From assembly GCF_000017805.1 (NCBI RefSeq), contig NC_009767.1, positions 2,728,001 to 2,792,000 of the forward strand: a DNA stretch of 64,000 nt. The letters run 5' to 3'. Numbering within the stretch: position 1 is the first letter of the stretch; each line of letters begins with the position of its first letter. A program made the translations under genes and the position numbers. The notes under the pieces were generated by a model, which saw only the letters and a program-made list of their open reading frames with translations, was not told the DNA's origin and made no database searches. Source of the stretch: Roseiflexus castenholzii DSM 13941 (GTDB lineage: Bacteria > Chloroflexota > Chloroflexia > Chloroflexales > Roseiflexaceae). Positions 25,978 to 34,849 of this stretch are shown here, one piece after another.

Positions 25978-26592
25978 CTACCATTCATGGCGCAACACGT
26001 CGAAATCGAGCGGATCACGGTTAATGCCGTGTTCCCACACCTCGTAGTGCAGGTGAGGACCGCTCGACATGCCGGTTGACCCGACGTAGCCGATGAGTTG
26101 ACCACGCACAATGGGTTGACCATCGACAACGGCGTAAGAGTCGAGGTGGGCATAGGCAGTTTTGTAGCGGTTATTTTCAATCGCCAGATAATTGCCGCCG
26201 GGCCAGGTGTCCGGTCGCACACGGGCAACGCCGTCGTGGGTGGCATACACCGGGGCGCGCCATGTGCCCTGCGGATCGGCTTTGCCGTCGCCGTCACCGT
26301 CGACCGCCAGATCGATACCGCCCCAGACGCTGGCGGGCGCGTGCGAGCCGACCCCATACCCCTGCGTGATCACCGTGCGAGGGTTGCGCAGCGGGTTGCC
26401 GGAGGGATGTTCAGTTGCAGATTGTGGGGCGAACGCGGCGCTGAGACTCTGCCGGGCTACGCGCTGCGTAGAGAGCGCCCCGCCGCGCCAGAGGCTCGTC
26501 TGTAGCGGAGGTTGTTGTGTTTGCTGTACGAGGAAGCCAAGCCCGATCAGGGCAAGAAGGAGCAAAATGAATTGTTCCCGGCTGAGGGTCAT
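25978..26592 (-). CDS. Membrane M23 (LytM-type) peptidase with calcium-loop insertion
   Basis: This 204-residue protein has one N-terminal membrane helix (8-23) and an extracytoplasmic LytM domain (75-200). D94, H149 and the H180-L-H182 motif are present, but the first zinc ligand (four residues before D94) is Trp90. An inserted acidic loop, VDGDGDGKADPQG at 98-109, looks like a calcium-binding repeat. Either the zinc site is rebuilt using His84 or the protein is a non-catalytic LytM activator. It starts in a TAATG overlap with the upstream gene, third in the wall operon. Confidence 0.85.
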   Translation of the reverse strand: MTLSREQFILLLLALIGLGFLVQQTQQPPLQTSLWRGGALSTQRVARQSLSAAFAPQSATEHPSGNPLRNPRTVITQGYGVGSHAPASVWGGIDLAVDGDGDGKADPQGTWRAPVYATHDGVARVRPDTWPGGNYLAIENNRYKTAYAHLDSYAVVDGQPIVRGQLIGYVGSTGMSSGPHLHYEVWEHGINRDPLDFDVLRHEW

Positions 26593-27584
26593 TATTTTGC
26601 TTGCGATGAGCGCCATTCGGCAACCAGGCGGTTGACCGTACCGACATACACGGGGACGTTATTTTCCACCACCGGCGCATAGATCGGCACAATCTCCTCG
26701 ACGGTATGAGCGCCGCGCCACTGCACATATTCAACTGCTATCAGGCGATACCAATCTTCGATCCCTTCCTCCCAACTGGCATAATCGCGAAACCTGCCGT
26801 AGCACGTGTGATACCCGGCGCAGATAATGTTGCCGACATTGTGGGTCGTACTGCCATCTGGTTTTCGCCCTGCCCATCCTGGTGCGGTTCCGGCGCCCGA
26901 CTCGTGAATGAAAAATGCCAGGGCATACGCGGGATCGATGCCATACCGGATGCCGAGTTCCACCCACGTGGCGCCGGTGCCGACCGCTGGAGAGTTCCAC
27001 TCGGCAAGGATGCGGTCGATCTGCTGCGCCGAAATGCTCGGCGGACCAAGCACCGAATGCTGTCCAGCAGGTGAAGTGAGATTGAGCGCCTGCTCGAACC
27101 TATGCGCCTGTATTGTCTGTTCGCGCGCGGTACATCCAGGAGCGAAGCAGATACGTGATGCATTGGTATCGCGCCAGAAGAAAAAGAGGACACCAATACA
27201 GATTGCGCAAATTCCGATCAGCCACCAGGGAAACATCCGCTGCCGAACGGTTCGCCGGAGCGTCGCCGGTCGGTAGGCGAATGGCGTGGCAGTCAGTTCC
27301 GCACGCAACATATCGCGCGCATCGTCATCGAAGGGGTCATCCGGTGCGAGCAATTCTTCCGCTGCCCACGGAGCAAACGACGGAGCGACAGGCAAACGTT
27401 CCTGAACATCAATGCGCCGATCGACAAGGCGGCGGCGTCCAATCGTGAGCGCCGCACCATCATCGAAGGGATCGCGTGATCGCGCCAGCGGGTTGGGGCG
27501 GCGCGCCGACGAGTGTGTGTCGGTGCGCGGAACCGCGCGTGGTGAGTGGCGCACCGCTGGCGTCTCTGGCTCACTCTCGTTCAT
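26592..27584 (-). CDS. Membrane-anchored glucosaminidase/lysozyme-like protein
   Basis: This 330-residue protein has a long Arg/Pro-rich cytoplasmic N-terminus (1-117), a membrane helix (118-138) and an outside glucosaminidase-like domain (about 180-326). The domain has the catalytic-Glu region FFIHESGAGT (E228) and a later THNVGNI and YASWEEGIEDWY, as in GH73-like lysozymes. It probably cuts glycan strands. The ATG overlaps the stop of the gene before it (ATGA), and its own stop overlaps the next start. Confidence 0.82.
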   Translation of the reverse strand: MNESEPETPAVRHSPRAVPRTDTHSSARRPNPLARSRDPFDDGAALTIGRRRLVDRRIDVQERLPVAPSFAPWAAEELLAPDDPFDDDARDMLRAELTATPFAYRPATLRRTVRQRMFPWWLIGICAICIGVLFFFWRDTNASRICFAPGCTAREQTIQAHRFEQALNLTSPAGQHSVLGPPSISAQQIDRILAEWNSPAVGTGATWVELGIRYGIDPAYALAFFIHESGAGTAPGWAGRKPDGSTTHNVGNIICAGYHTCYGRFRDYASWEEGIEDWYRLIAVEYVQWRGAHTVEEIVPIYAPVVENNVPVYVGTVNRLVAEWRSSQAK

Positions 27585-28108
27585 GGAAGCATAGACGTCA
27601 TCAACCGCGCCTGCTCTTCAGGCGTCGGCAGGCGAAAAACTCCGTCGCGATTGAGATAGACAATGCGCTCGCGCCGGACATCGAGCAACAGATCCGGCAG
27701 CGTGTCGCCATCGACATCGCTGACGCCAATGATGACCGGTGTCAGGTGTTCATTGGCGCCGAACAGGTAGGGACCGGTGATCGAGCGAATCCGCGATGGG
27801 TCGCCACCCGGCAGTTCCAGCACCACCACTTGCCGGTCGAGATTCAGAGCAATCAGATGCGTCGGTTGACTCGACCCTTCTTCGTGACCCACGAATGCCT
27901 GCATGTGCATCGTGCGCGGATAGCCATAACGCATATCGTCGATCAACAGATTGATACGCCCGATCAATGCACCGATCAGCACATACACTGCCAGCGCGCC
28001 GAGCACGAGCGCTGCGCCATACAGCGCCGCATGCGCCGTTCGCTGAGCCTGCCGGTTGCGCCCCCAAATACGACGACCGGTATGAATGCCTCGGCTTGTG
28101 ACCGCCAT
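27581..28108 (-). CDS. Small membrane protein with FG-GAP-like Asp loop
   Basis: This 175-residue protein has one membrane helix (27-50) and an external beta-rich domain ending in VSDVDGDTLPDLLLDV, an FG-GAP/calcium-loop-type sequence of beta propellers, present here only about twice. Function unknown. It is the first gene of the wall-hydrolase operon; ATG 28108 has GAGGAG 7-8 bases upstream. All three products of the operon are membrane-anchored with exported domains. Confidence 0.75.
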   Translation of the reverse strand: MAVTSRGIHTGRRIWGRNRQAQRTAHAALYGAALVLGALAVYVLIGALIGRINLLIDDMRYGYPRTMHMQAFVGHEEGSSQPTHLIALNLDRQVVVLELPGGDPSRIRSITGPYLFGANEHLTPVIIGVSDVDGDTLPDLLLDVRRERIVYLNRDGVFRLPTPEEQARLMTSMLP

Positions 28109-28214
28109 AGCATAACTCCTCACCTGTTCGATCGACAACGAACGCCACGCGCCTGCTGCCGAGTTGGTGGCAGACGGGGAGTGGGTGTCATTCTGATGCG
28201 ACTGAAGTGGGGAC

Positions 28215-28243
28215 ATTATACAAGAACATGTGTTCTAAGTCAA
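28215..28243 (-). promoter_or_regulatory. Promoter of the wall-hydrolase operon with LexA/DinR-like operator
   Basis: On the minus strand TTGACT (complement of 28238-28243) and TATAAT (complement of 28215-28220) are 17 bases apart. The spacer contains GAACACATGTTC (complement of 28224-28235), exactly matching the GAAC-N4-GTTC SOS-box pattern of DinR-type LexA, placed where it would block polymerase. The -35 box overlaps the stop of the IF-2B-like gene. Regulator identity is inference. Confidence 0.65.
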
Positions 28244-29169
28244 GGGCATATTTCCACCGTCTGATGGGCGGGTTCACGCGCCAGCGCCGGATGTAGGCGG
28301 GTCGATGCCAGCCAGGCTTCGACGGCTGCAACCGGCAGAATACCGCGTTCTGTCACAATTCCCGAAAGCAGTTCCAGTGGCGTCAAATCGAAATACCGAT
28401 TGCGAATATGGACATTCCGGGGCGCTTCCGCCCAGATTTCGCTGCGGGGGCGGTCGAGTTGCTCGAGTTGGCGAAAACCAGGGATCAGGAACTTCTCGCT
28501 ACCACAGAGCGCATAGAACGCAACCCCTCTGGCATGGGCTGTGAGCGCCATTCCATAGGTGCCGATCTTATTAACCAACCCATAGGTACTCAACATATCG
28601 GCGCCGACGAGCACCAGTTGCGCCTGCGCGATATGAGCGGGCAATTCGGCATCGATGACCAGATGGGTGGGAATGCCATACTCTGCCAGAATTGCTGCGG
28701 TCTGTCGTCCTTCCAGGATTGGGCGCGACTCGCCGCAGATGACGCGGAATCGCCGTCCTGCGCGTTGAGCATGGCGCAGCGCGTGCTGAACCGTCGTGCT
28801 GTACGACAGGGTCACAATCGTGATGCCGTCGGAAATCAGCGCCAGCGCGCCTTCGGCGACATGGAGCGCGTGCTGGCGCAGTTGATGCTTAAACGCTTCC
28901 GTTGTGTCGGCGACAGCGCGCACCAAATCGTGCCGCGTCTGCTGATCCTCGATAGCCCAGAGTACGCGATTAACCAGATTGACCAGCGGCGCCATTACCG
29001 GTTGCGCTCGTATGAGCGACCAGCCAAAGTCGCACAGATTGCGACGGAACTCCTGTGGCGACAACGATCCTATCGTTTCTGCGCGATGCATGATCAGGTC
29101 AGCGGCACGCTCTGCGATCTGAGCCGCTCCCTGGCGATTATCGACTGCGATTTCTGCAACTGGCTCCAC
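28240..29169 (-). CDS. eIF2B/IF-2B-family protein (sugar-phosphate isomerase-like)
   Basis: This 309-residue protein belongs to the eIF2B alpha / methylthioribose-1-P isomerase / ribose-1,5-bisphosphate isomerase family. It has an N-terminal helical part, a Rossmann-like core with LVLVGADMLSTYGLVNKIGT and ICGESRPILEGR, and a terminal NRYFDLTPLELLSGIVTERG. These residues fit the catalytic Cys/Asp pattern C145-E, D-x-x. In bacteria such proteins are usually isomerases, not translation factors; the substrate is unknown. It is the gene upstream of the wall operon but that operon has its own promoter. Confidence 0.82.
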   Translation of the reverse strand: MEPVAEIAVDNRQGAAQIAERAADLIMHRAETIGSLSPQEFRRNLCDFGWSLIRAQPVMAPLVNLVNRVLWAIEDQQTRHDLVRAVADTTEAFKHQLRQHALHVAEGALALISDGITIVTLSYSTTVQHALRHAQRAGRRFRVICGESRPILEGRQTAAILAEYGIPTHLVIDAELPAHIAQAQLVLVGADMLSTYGLVNKIGTYGMALTAHARGVAFYALCGSEKFLIPGFRQLEQLDRPRSEIWAEAPRNVHIRNRYFDLTPLELLSGIVTERGILPVAAVEAWLASTRLHPALAREPAHQTVEICP

Positions 29170-29314
29170 GACCTGAACCCCTCACAAGACTGTACGACCG
29201 TGAATAGTGATCTTCATTATTATCGCACACACCGGCAACATGTGTACAATCACTTCGAAATCCATAGCGGCAGAACCGCGCCGCCCGTCCCACCGCCTGA
29301 CTGCACAATGGGTG

Positions 29315-31774
29315 TCAGGACGCTGGCAATTGACCCGCCGACTGCGAAGCGAGACAGGCGTTCACCAGTGCTTCGAGACGCTCGATGGCAAATGGTTTCG
29401 CAAGGTAGGGATTGCCGGTCTGCGCCAGTCGCGCCTGTGTCGATGCCGTGATAGTGTCGCCGGTAATGAAAATAATGCGCTGCGCCAGATGTGGATCCCG
29501 CTGTCTGATGTGCTGATACAACTCGAAGCCGGTCATGCCGGGCATCTTGATGTCCGTCAGAATAAGATCGAATGATCGTTGCGCGATGATCTCAAACGCT
29601 GCTTCTCCGCTGGCGACGGTCGTCGGACGATGACCGAGATCGGTCAACAATCGCGCCAGCAGCGCACGCACTGCTTCCTCATCATCAACAACCAGAATCG
29701 CAGCGCCATGGTTCGTCTCTTCAGCATTCGTCTCTTCGTCAACCACGGTTGACGATGGTTCATCCGGCGCGTCGAGCACTATGTCGTAGTCATGGGTAAG
29801 CGGCAATTCGACATACATTGTCGTGCCGACGCCAACTTCGCTTTCCGCCCAGAGACGCCCGTGATGCTCCTGGATGATGCCGAAACAGATCGACAGACCC
29901 AACCCGGTTCCCTGACCAACCGGTTTGGTGGTGAAGAACGGATCGAAGATGCGGCTCAGGTTGCGCGGCGAAATACCGACGCCAGTATCGCTTACGGCGA
30001 TACGAATGCACCGCTCCTCACGATTGCCCTCGCCGACGCACGGTTCGACCGACGTGCGCAGAGTCAGGGTTCCCTTGCCGCCGCGTTCGGTCATTGCCTG
30101 ATGCGCATTGTTAATCAGGTTGAGGAACACCTGTTGTAATTGATGCGGATCGGCGACCGTTTGCGGCAGGTTGGGAGCGAAATCAGTCACGATAGTAATA
30201 TTGTCGACGCGCAACTGATAGGCGCGCAGCGTCAGGGTGCTTTGCAGCACCTGATTGATATCGACAAGCGTGCGCTGCGGCTTATGTTCACGGGCGAACA
30301 TGAGCAGATTCTGCACAATGCGCGCTGCGCGCTCTGCCTGCGTGTTGATGTGTTGCAGATCTTCGCGAATCCCCGGCGACAGGCTTGTATCACGCAGCAT
30401 CAATTGCGTATAGCCGCTGATGCTGGTCAACGGATTGTTGACCTCGTGAGCGACGCCCGCGACAAGTTGCCCGATAGCGGAGAGTTTCTCCGATCTGATG
30501 AGTTGCTCTTCGAGACGACGGCGCTCTGTCAGATCGCGGGCAATGCAATGGATTGCCTCGGCGCGATCACCGTCCTGTATCAACCGCGCACTGACTTCGA
30601 GCACGACGGTCTCTTCGTCGTAGCGCCTGAGTTGCAGTTCGAATGGGGGCGTCGTCTCTCCCCGCAACACTTTGCTCAGCAGGCGCTCGACCGGCGCCCA
30701 TGCATCCTCGAATAGCACGGTGCGCAATGGGCGACCGATCAGATCGTCTCCGGCATATCCTGTGATGGTCGGACCAACTTTGTTGATGCTGCGAATGTTG
30801 AGTTGGCGATCAAGGGTGAAGATCAGGTCGTTGGCGTTGTCGAACAGGTCGCGGTAGCGCGCTTCACTCTGTTTCACCTTCTGATAGAGGCGCGCATTTT
30901 CTATGGCAATGGCGGCATAATCGGCGAGCGCCGAGAGCAGATACTGATCATTTTCGCTAAACGTCCGTTCTGACTGTTGATTATCAACCGCAAGCACACC
31001 GATGACCTGATTGCCGACCATGAGCGGCACTTGCAGGATGGCGCGCACCAGGAAGCCGGTGATGACTTTGAGTTGCGCTCCGGCGCCGGCTTTATCGAGG
31101 CGGATTGGCTTGCCGGTGCGAATGACCTGCCCGGCGAGGCTATCGTCGATTGGCATGCGCAACTTTTGAGCGCGCTGCTCGCCGAGGTTCTTCGCTGCGC
31201 GCAGATAGAGTTCGTTGGCGTTGGGGTCGCGCAGCAACAAAAACCCTTCTTCAGCGCGAGTAATGTAGACCCCGGCTTCAACGATGCGCACCAGCAATTC
31301 TTCGAGGTCGAGCAAAGAACTCACCGACTTGCCAATGGAATACAGCACGGTCAGTTCTTGCACACGCTGGCGCAGATTGCGCGTCAGAAGTTCTTTTTCA
31401 CGCTTGAGACGCCGCTCGCGCAGCGCCCGATCGATTGCCGCCTGCGCTTCCGTCTCGCTAAACGGCTTGATCAGGTAGTTCCGCGCTCCAAGCCGAAATG
31501 CTTCGACCGCAATCGCTTCCGACCCATGCGCCGTCATCAGGATCACGGGGACATCGTACCCTTCCTGAGCAATCATGCGCAGCAGATCGAGTCCACTGAT
31601 GTCAGGAAGTTGCAGATCGAGCAGAATCAGATCGGGAATGCGCTGACGCAGGCGGTTGAGTCCCTGCCGTCCGGTGTGCGCAATCGTAGAGGCATAGCCG
31701 AGCTCCGGTAACACATACTCAGCAAGCATGGAGCAGATCTGCTTGCTGTCGTCGATGATCAGGATTTCTTCCAT
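29315..31774 (-). CDS. Hybrid sensor histidine kinase with REC domains at both ends
   Basis: This 819-residue cytoplasmic protein has, in order, REC (1-120, Asp53), GAF (about 150-290), PAS (about 300-415), HisKA (His443 in VAHEVNNPL), HATPase (about 530-670, DTGVGI and GTGLGLS) and a second REC (about 690-805, Asp741). There is no membrane segment, so it senses an internal signal or the first REC is fed by another kinase. The layout suits a phosphorelay node; no partner regulator is adjacent. The 145 bp before the IF-2B gene hold nothing recognised. Confidence 0.93.
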   Translation of the reverse strand: MEEILIIDDSKQICSMLAEYVLPELGYASTIAHTGRQGLNRLRQRIPDLILLDLQLPDISGLDLLRMIAQEGYDVPVILMTAHGSEAIAVEAFRLGARNYLIKPFSETEAQAAIDRALRERRLKREKELLTRNLRQRVQELTVLYSIGKSVSSLLDLEELLVRIVEAGVYITRAEEGFLLLRDPNANELYLRAAKNLGEQRAQKLRMPIDDSLAGQVIRTGKPIRLDKAGAGAQLKVITGFLVRAILQVPLMVGNQVIGVLAVDNQQSERTFSENDQYLLSALADYAAIAIENARLYQKVKQSEARYRDLFDNANDLIFTLDRQLNIRSINKVGPTITGYAGDDLIGRPLRTVLFEDAWAPVERLLSKVLRGETTPPFELQLRRYDEETVVLEVSARLIQDGDRAEAIHCIARDLTERRRLEEQLIRSEKLSAIGQLVAGVAHEVNNPLTSISGYTQLMLRDTSLSPGIREDLQHINTQAERAARIVQNLLMFAREHKPQRTLVDINQVLQSTLTLRAYQLRVDNITIVTDFAPNLPQTVADPHQLQQVFLNLINNAHQAMTERGGKGTLTLRTSVEPCVGEGNREERCIRIAVSDTGVGISPRNLSRIFDPFFTTKPVGQGTGLGLSICFGIIQEHHGRLWAESEVGVGTTMYVELPLTHDYDIVLDAPDEPSSTVVDEETNAEETNHGAAILVVDDEEAVRALLARLLTDLGHRPTTVASGEAAFEIIAQRSFDLILTDIKMPGMTGFELYQHIRQRDPHLAQRIIFITGDTITASTQARLAQTGNPYLAKPFAIERLEALVNACLASQSAGQLPAS

Positions 31775-31984
31775 CAGTCAACCATCGATCGCATATCGCG
31801 GAGACGGCCATTACAGTACGCACTTTTCCACATTATACCGCATGCGCGCTCCTGCGCCAACCAACGAACAGGCGGATACTACCGATGATCAAGACTAAGC
31901 AGTTTCTTATGCAGGTCTAACATTTGGTTTACATGGCGGGTGCATACTGTCCCATTGGAAGCAATATTCAAAGGAGGTCGCTCT

Positions 31985-33223
31985 ATGGAGCGTGGAACGA
32001 AATATGCGCTGATCTTCGGCATGGTGGTTACCCTGGTAATCGGTGCGCTTATCGGCGCTCTGGCCGGCGGCGGCGTTGCCTGGTATGTAACGCAGCAGCA
32101 GATTGAGCGGATTGCAGCACAACCGTCGACGCCCGCGCCAATTCCGGCGTCAATGCCGGCGACGACGGTCGTTCCGCAAGCAACTGACGTGCCGCTGCCA
32201 ACTCCTGCCCAGGTCCCGACGCCGGCGCCAGCGGCGCCGGCAACGACTTCACCGGTTGTTGAGGCGGTTCAGAAGGTGTCGCCGGCGGTTGTGACGGTCG
32301 TGAACACGCTGGCATCAGGTGCGCAGGGATCGCCGCTGCTTGGCGATCTACCGTTTCCGCTGCCGGATCAACCCGGCGGTTCAGTGCGCCGCGGCAGCGG
32401 TTCTGGGGTCATTATCAGCCCGGATGGGTATATTCTTACCAACAATCACGTGATTGAAGGGTATCGCTCGCTCTCGGTCATTTTCTACGACGGTTCGCGC
32501 CGTGATGCAACATTGGTCGGCGCCGATCCACTGATGGATCTTGCCGTGGTCAAGGTCGATGGTCCGGTTCCCGGCGTGGCGACGCTGGGCGACTCCGACG
32601 CGCTCCAACCCGGTGAAACGGTCATTGCGATTGGCAGCCCGCTTGGCGACTTCCGCAACACGGTGACGGTTGGCGTGGTGAGCGCTCTCAACCGTTCGCT
32701 TGGCGCCGACGCACCCGAAGGATTGATCCAGACTGATGCGGCGATCAACAGCGGCAACAGCGGCGGTCCACTGATCAATCTGCGCGGTGAAGTCGTCGGG
32801 ATCAATACGCTCGTCGTGCGGGGGAGCGGTTTGGGAACGGCGCCCATCGAAGGGCTTGGGTTTGCAGTGCCAAGCTCGATTGCCAGGCGGGTGAGCGAGC
32901 AGTTGATCGCCAATGGCAAAATCGTTTACCCGTTCCTCGGTGTGCGTTTTGGCACAATCGATGCTATGCTGGCGCTCGATAACGATCTGCCGGTCAATGC
33001 TGGCGCACTGATCTCCGCTGTCGAGCCGGGTGGACCGGCTGCCCGCGCCGGGTTGCGCAGCGGTGACATTGTGACCAAAGTTGATGGAAAGACGATTGGA
33101 CCGGGGCAGTCGTTGCGTGCTCTGTTGCTGGAGTACAAACCGGGCGACACGGTTACGCTCGAGGTGTTGCGTAATGGTGAACGGCTGTCGTTGGACGTGA
33201 CTCTGGGGACGCGCCCGGATTGA
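31985..33223 (+). CDS. degP: HtrA/DegP-type serine protease
   Basis: This 412-residue trypsin-like quality-control protease faces outside the membrane. One N-terminal membrane helix (7-30) is followed by a Pro/Ala linker, then a protease domain with triad His155, Asp185, Ser259 (GNSGG) and one PDZ domain (about 320-405). ATG 31985 has AAAGGAGG 8 bases upstream; the longer frame from 31940 is rejected. It is divergent from the histidine kinase with 210 bp between starts. Confidence 0.95.
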   Translation: MERGTKYALIFGMVVTLVIGALIGALAGGGVAWYVTQQQIERIAAQPSTPAPIPASMPATTVVPQATDVPLPTPAQVPTPAPAAPATTSPVVEAVQKVSPAVVTVVNTLASGAQGSPLLGDLPFPLPDQPGGSVRRGSGSGVIISPDGYILTNNHVIEGYRSLSVIFYDGSRRDATLVGADPLMDLAVVKVDGPVPGVATLGDSDALQPGETVIAIGSPLGDFRNTVTVGVVSALNRSLGADAPEGLIQTDAAINSGNSGGPLINLRGEVVGINTLVVRGSGLGTAPIEGLGFAVPSSIARRVSEQLIANGKIVYPFLGVRFGTIDAMLALDNDLPVNAGALISAVEPGGPAARAGLRSGDIVTKVDGKTIGPGQSLRALLLEYKPGDTVTLEVLRNGERLSLDVTLGTRPD

Positions 33224-33603
33224 GTGATGAGCGGCAAGGGTTGCTGCAATCGTTTCGTTGGAGTGACGCTCAACACGCGGGTAGGTGGTGTGAGACGTGA
33301 TTGTGGACAACATGCGTCGCGGGGTGTGCCGCCTGTGGATGCGCGACTATCGTTGGGAGGGAGGAGGGTATCGGTTGCGCTTGCCAGATGCATCGGGGTC
33401 GGTGTATCTGGCGAATGCCGGCGTGTCGTCCAGGATGGAAGGCGACGACCTCCGGCGCTGCGATGAGCGCAGGGAGGCGTTCAGCGGCTGCGCGGCGGTG
33501 GTGCAGGCGCGCGGTGACGCCGAGACGCGCCTGCGAATCGTCGAGGCAAGGAACTGTGACGACGGCGTGGCAAGGGGCAGCGCACCGGATTGCCTCCTGT
33601 TTC
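33224..33603. other. Gene-poor interval
   Basis: No gene, hairpin or repeat stands out in these 380 bp between degP and the convergent GalT-like gene. A 118-codon plus-strand frame (33297-33653) runs through it but has no SD, no recognisable domain and runs into the end of the opposite gene. Confidence 0.5.
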
Positions 33604-34695
33604 TCACCCTGCTCGCTTCAGCGCCGTCGCCACCTCGAACGGATCAACCGTGACGCACCCGGTGGCGAACAGTTCCATTGCACCCCAGTCGTTGTGGATA
33701 CTCAACGCCGGTCCGCGGTCGGCGACACGCGCGATCACCGGCATGCCGCTCCAGGCGCCGGTTTTGTCGGTGAATGGCGGCAGCGCAATGCCAACATTGA
33801 AGGCGCGCACGTGGTGATGATCGATCAGAGCACGCAGGACGGGATAGATCAGGTCGGTCAAGCGGTCGGCGAGCAGTGCTGCATCCGCCCGATGTGACAG
33901 CAGAGCGACAATCTCGCGGTTGCGCAGCGGCGTCAAATGGGCAAATACATGACCCGCAGGCGTATCGGCAATCAGCAGATTCAGATCGGCATGCACCGCA
34001 ATGAGATCGGAGACGTAGCGCGGAATGTCACCGTACTGGAGTGCGGCGCGACGCCAGAGTTCAGGTCTGGTATAGTGCATGGCACGCGCCAGCGACATCT
34101 GCATGTGCCCATGGGCGATAGTGGCGCCGCTGCGGGGCAGGCAGTTCCAGGTAATCATCGGGTAAATCGCCTGTGGGTCGCACCGGTGCGCTGCGTCGAG
34201 CCAGCGCAGCGCCACATCCAGGTAATCGGCAAACTGGTCGCGGTTGAAGTGGAGTGGGTGCGGTTCATCGAACACCACCAGACCATGCCATCCGTCGTAT
34301 TTGGCAATGTTCGATGCAGTCACGCAAAAGCGACCGCGGATGCGCCCGAAGGTGTCGGCGCTGGTCGCCTGGAGCGGCTGGGCGAAGAAGTCGCGATCAC
34401 GCAGTTCCGATTCGATCCAGGCGTGCAGGTCGGCGTCGCTGGTTGTCTTTCCTGCGGGTCGCAGCGCGCGCAGCGGATTGAACAGGGTTCCTTCGAGGGT
34501 GAAGCGATTGACGACGCGGATAATCGTTTGTCGACGAACTCCAGCAATATCGCCGAAACTGCTGGCAACCCATGCTTCCATTTCGCGGGGAATGACCGCC
34601 TGACCCTCGACGCGCTGTACAAAGAAGAGACGTTCGCACCGCGCACGATTGGTCGGCGGCAGAGCGGCGATTTGTTCAGGGAGGGTTGTGATCAT
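33604..34695 (-). CDS. GalT-like HIT-superfamily nucleotidyltransferase/phosphorylase
   Basis: This 363-residue protein resembles the galactose-1-phosphate uridylyltransferase / Ap4A phosphorylase branch of the HIT superfamily. It carries H195-G-H197-M-Q199 in GATIAHGHMQM, where the second His is the expected nucleophile, plus FCVTASNIAKYDGWHGLV and PHPLHFNRDQF upstream. No zinc Cys pair is seen. The substrate is unknown; sequence does not distinguish hexose-1-P from dinucleotide polyphosphate. It is divergent from the beta-lactamase-fold lipoprotein. Confidence 0.75.
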   Translation of the reverse strand: MITTLPEQIAALPPTNRARCERLFFVQRVEGQAVIPREMEAWVASSFGDIAGVRRQTIIRVVNRFTLEGTLFNPLRALRPAGKTTSDADLHAWIESELRDRDFFAQPLQATSADTFGRIRGRFCVTASNIAKYDGWHGLVVFDEPHPLHFNRDQFADYLDVALRWLDAAHRCDPQAIYPMITWNCLPRSGATIAHGHMQMSLARAMHYTRPELWRRAALQYGDIPRYVSDLIAVHADLNLLIADTPAGHVFAHLTPLRNREIVALLSHRADAALLADRLTDLIYPVLRALIDHHHVRAFNVGIALPPFTDKTGAWSGMPVIARVADRGPALSIHNDWGAMELFATGCVTVDPFEVATALKRAG

Positions 34696-34849
34696 ACTAT
34701 GTCTGCGGCATCTAACGATATATGTGGTAGTATACCATTCGGAGGCGCGTCCGCGCCGCGCCCAAGGAATAGGATAGAGGTCGTAGTGGTGGCGCGTTTC
34801 AGACGCGCCACCACTCTCCTGAGTCCGTGTTCATCGAGGCATACGATCC

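Noticed and set aside
33297..33653. 118-codon plus-strand ORF after degP
   Set aside because: No SD, no domain, and it overlaps the 3' end of the GalT-like gene on the other strand; expected by chance in GC-rich DNA.
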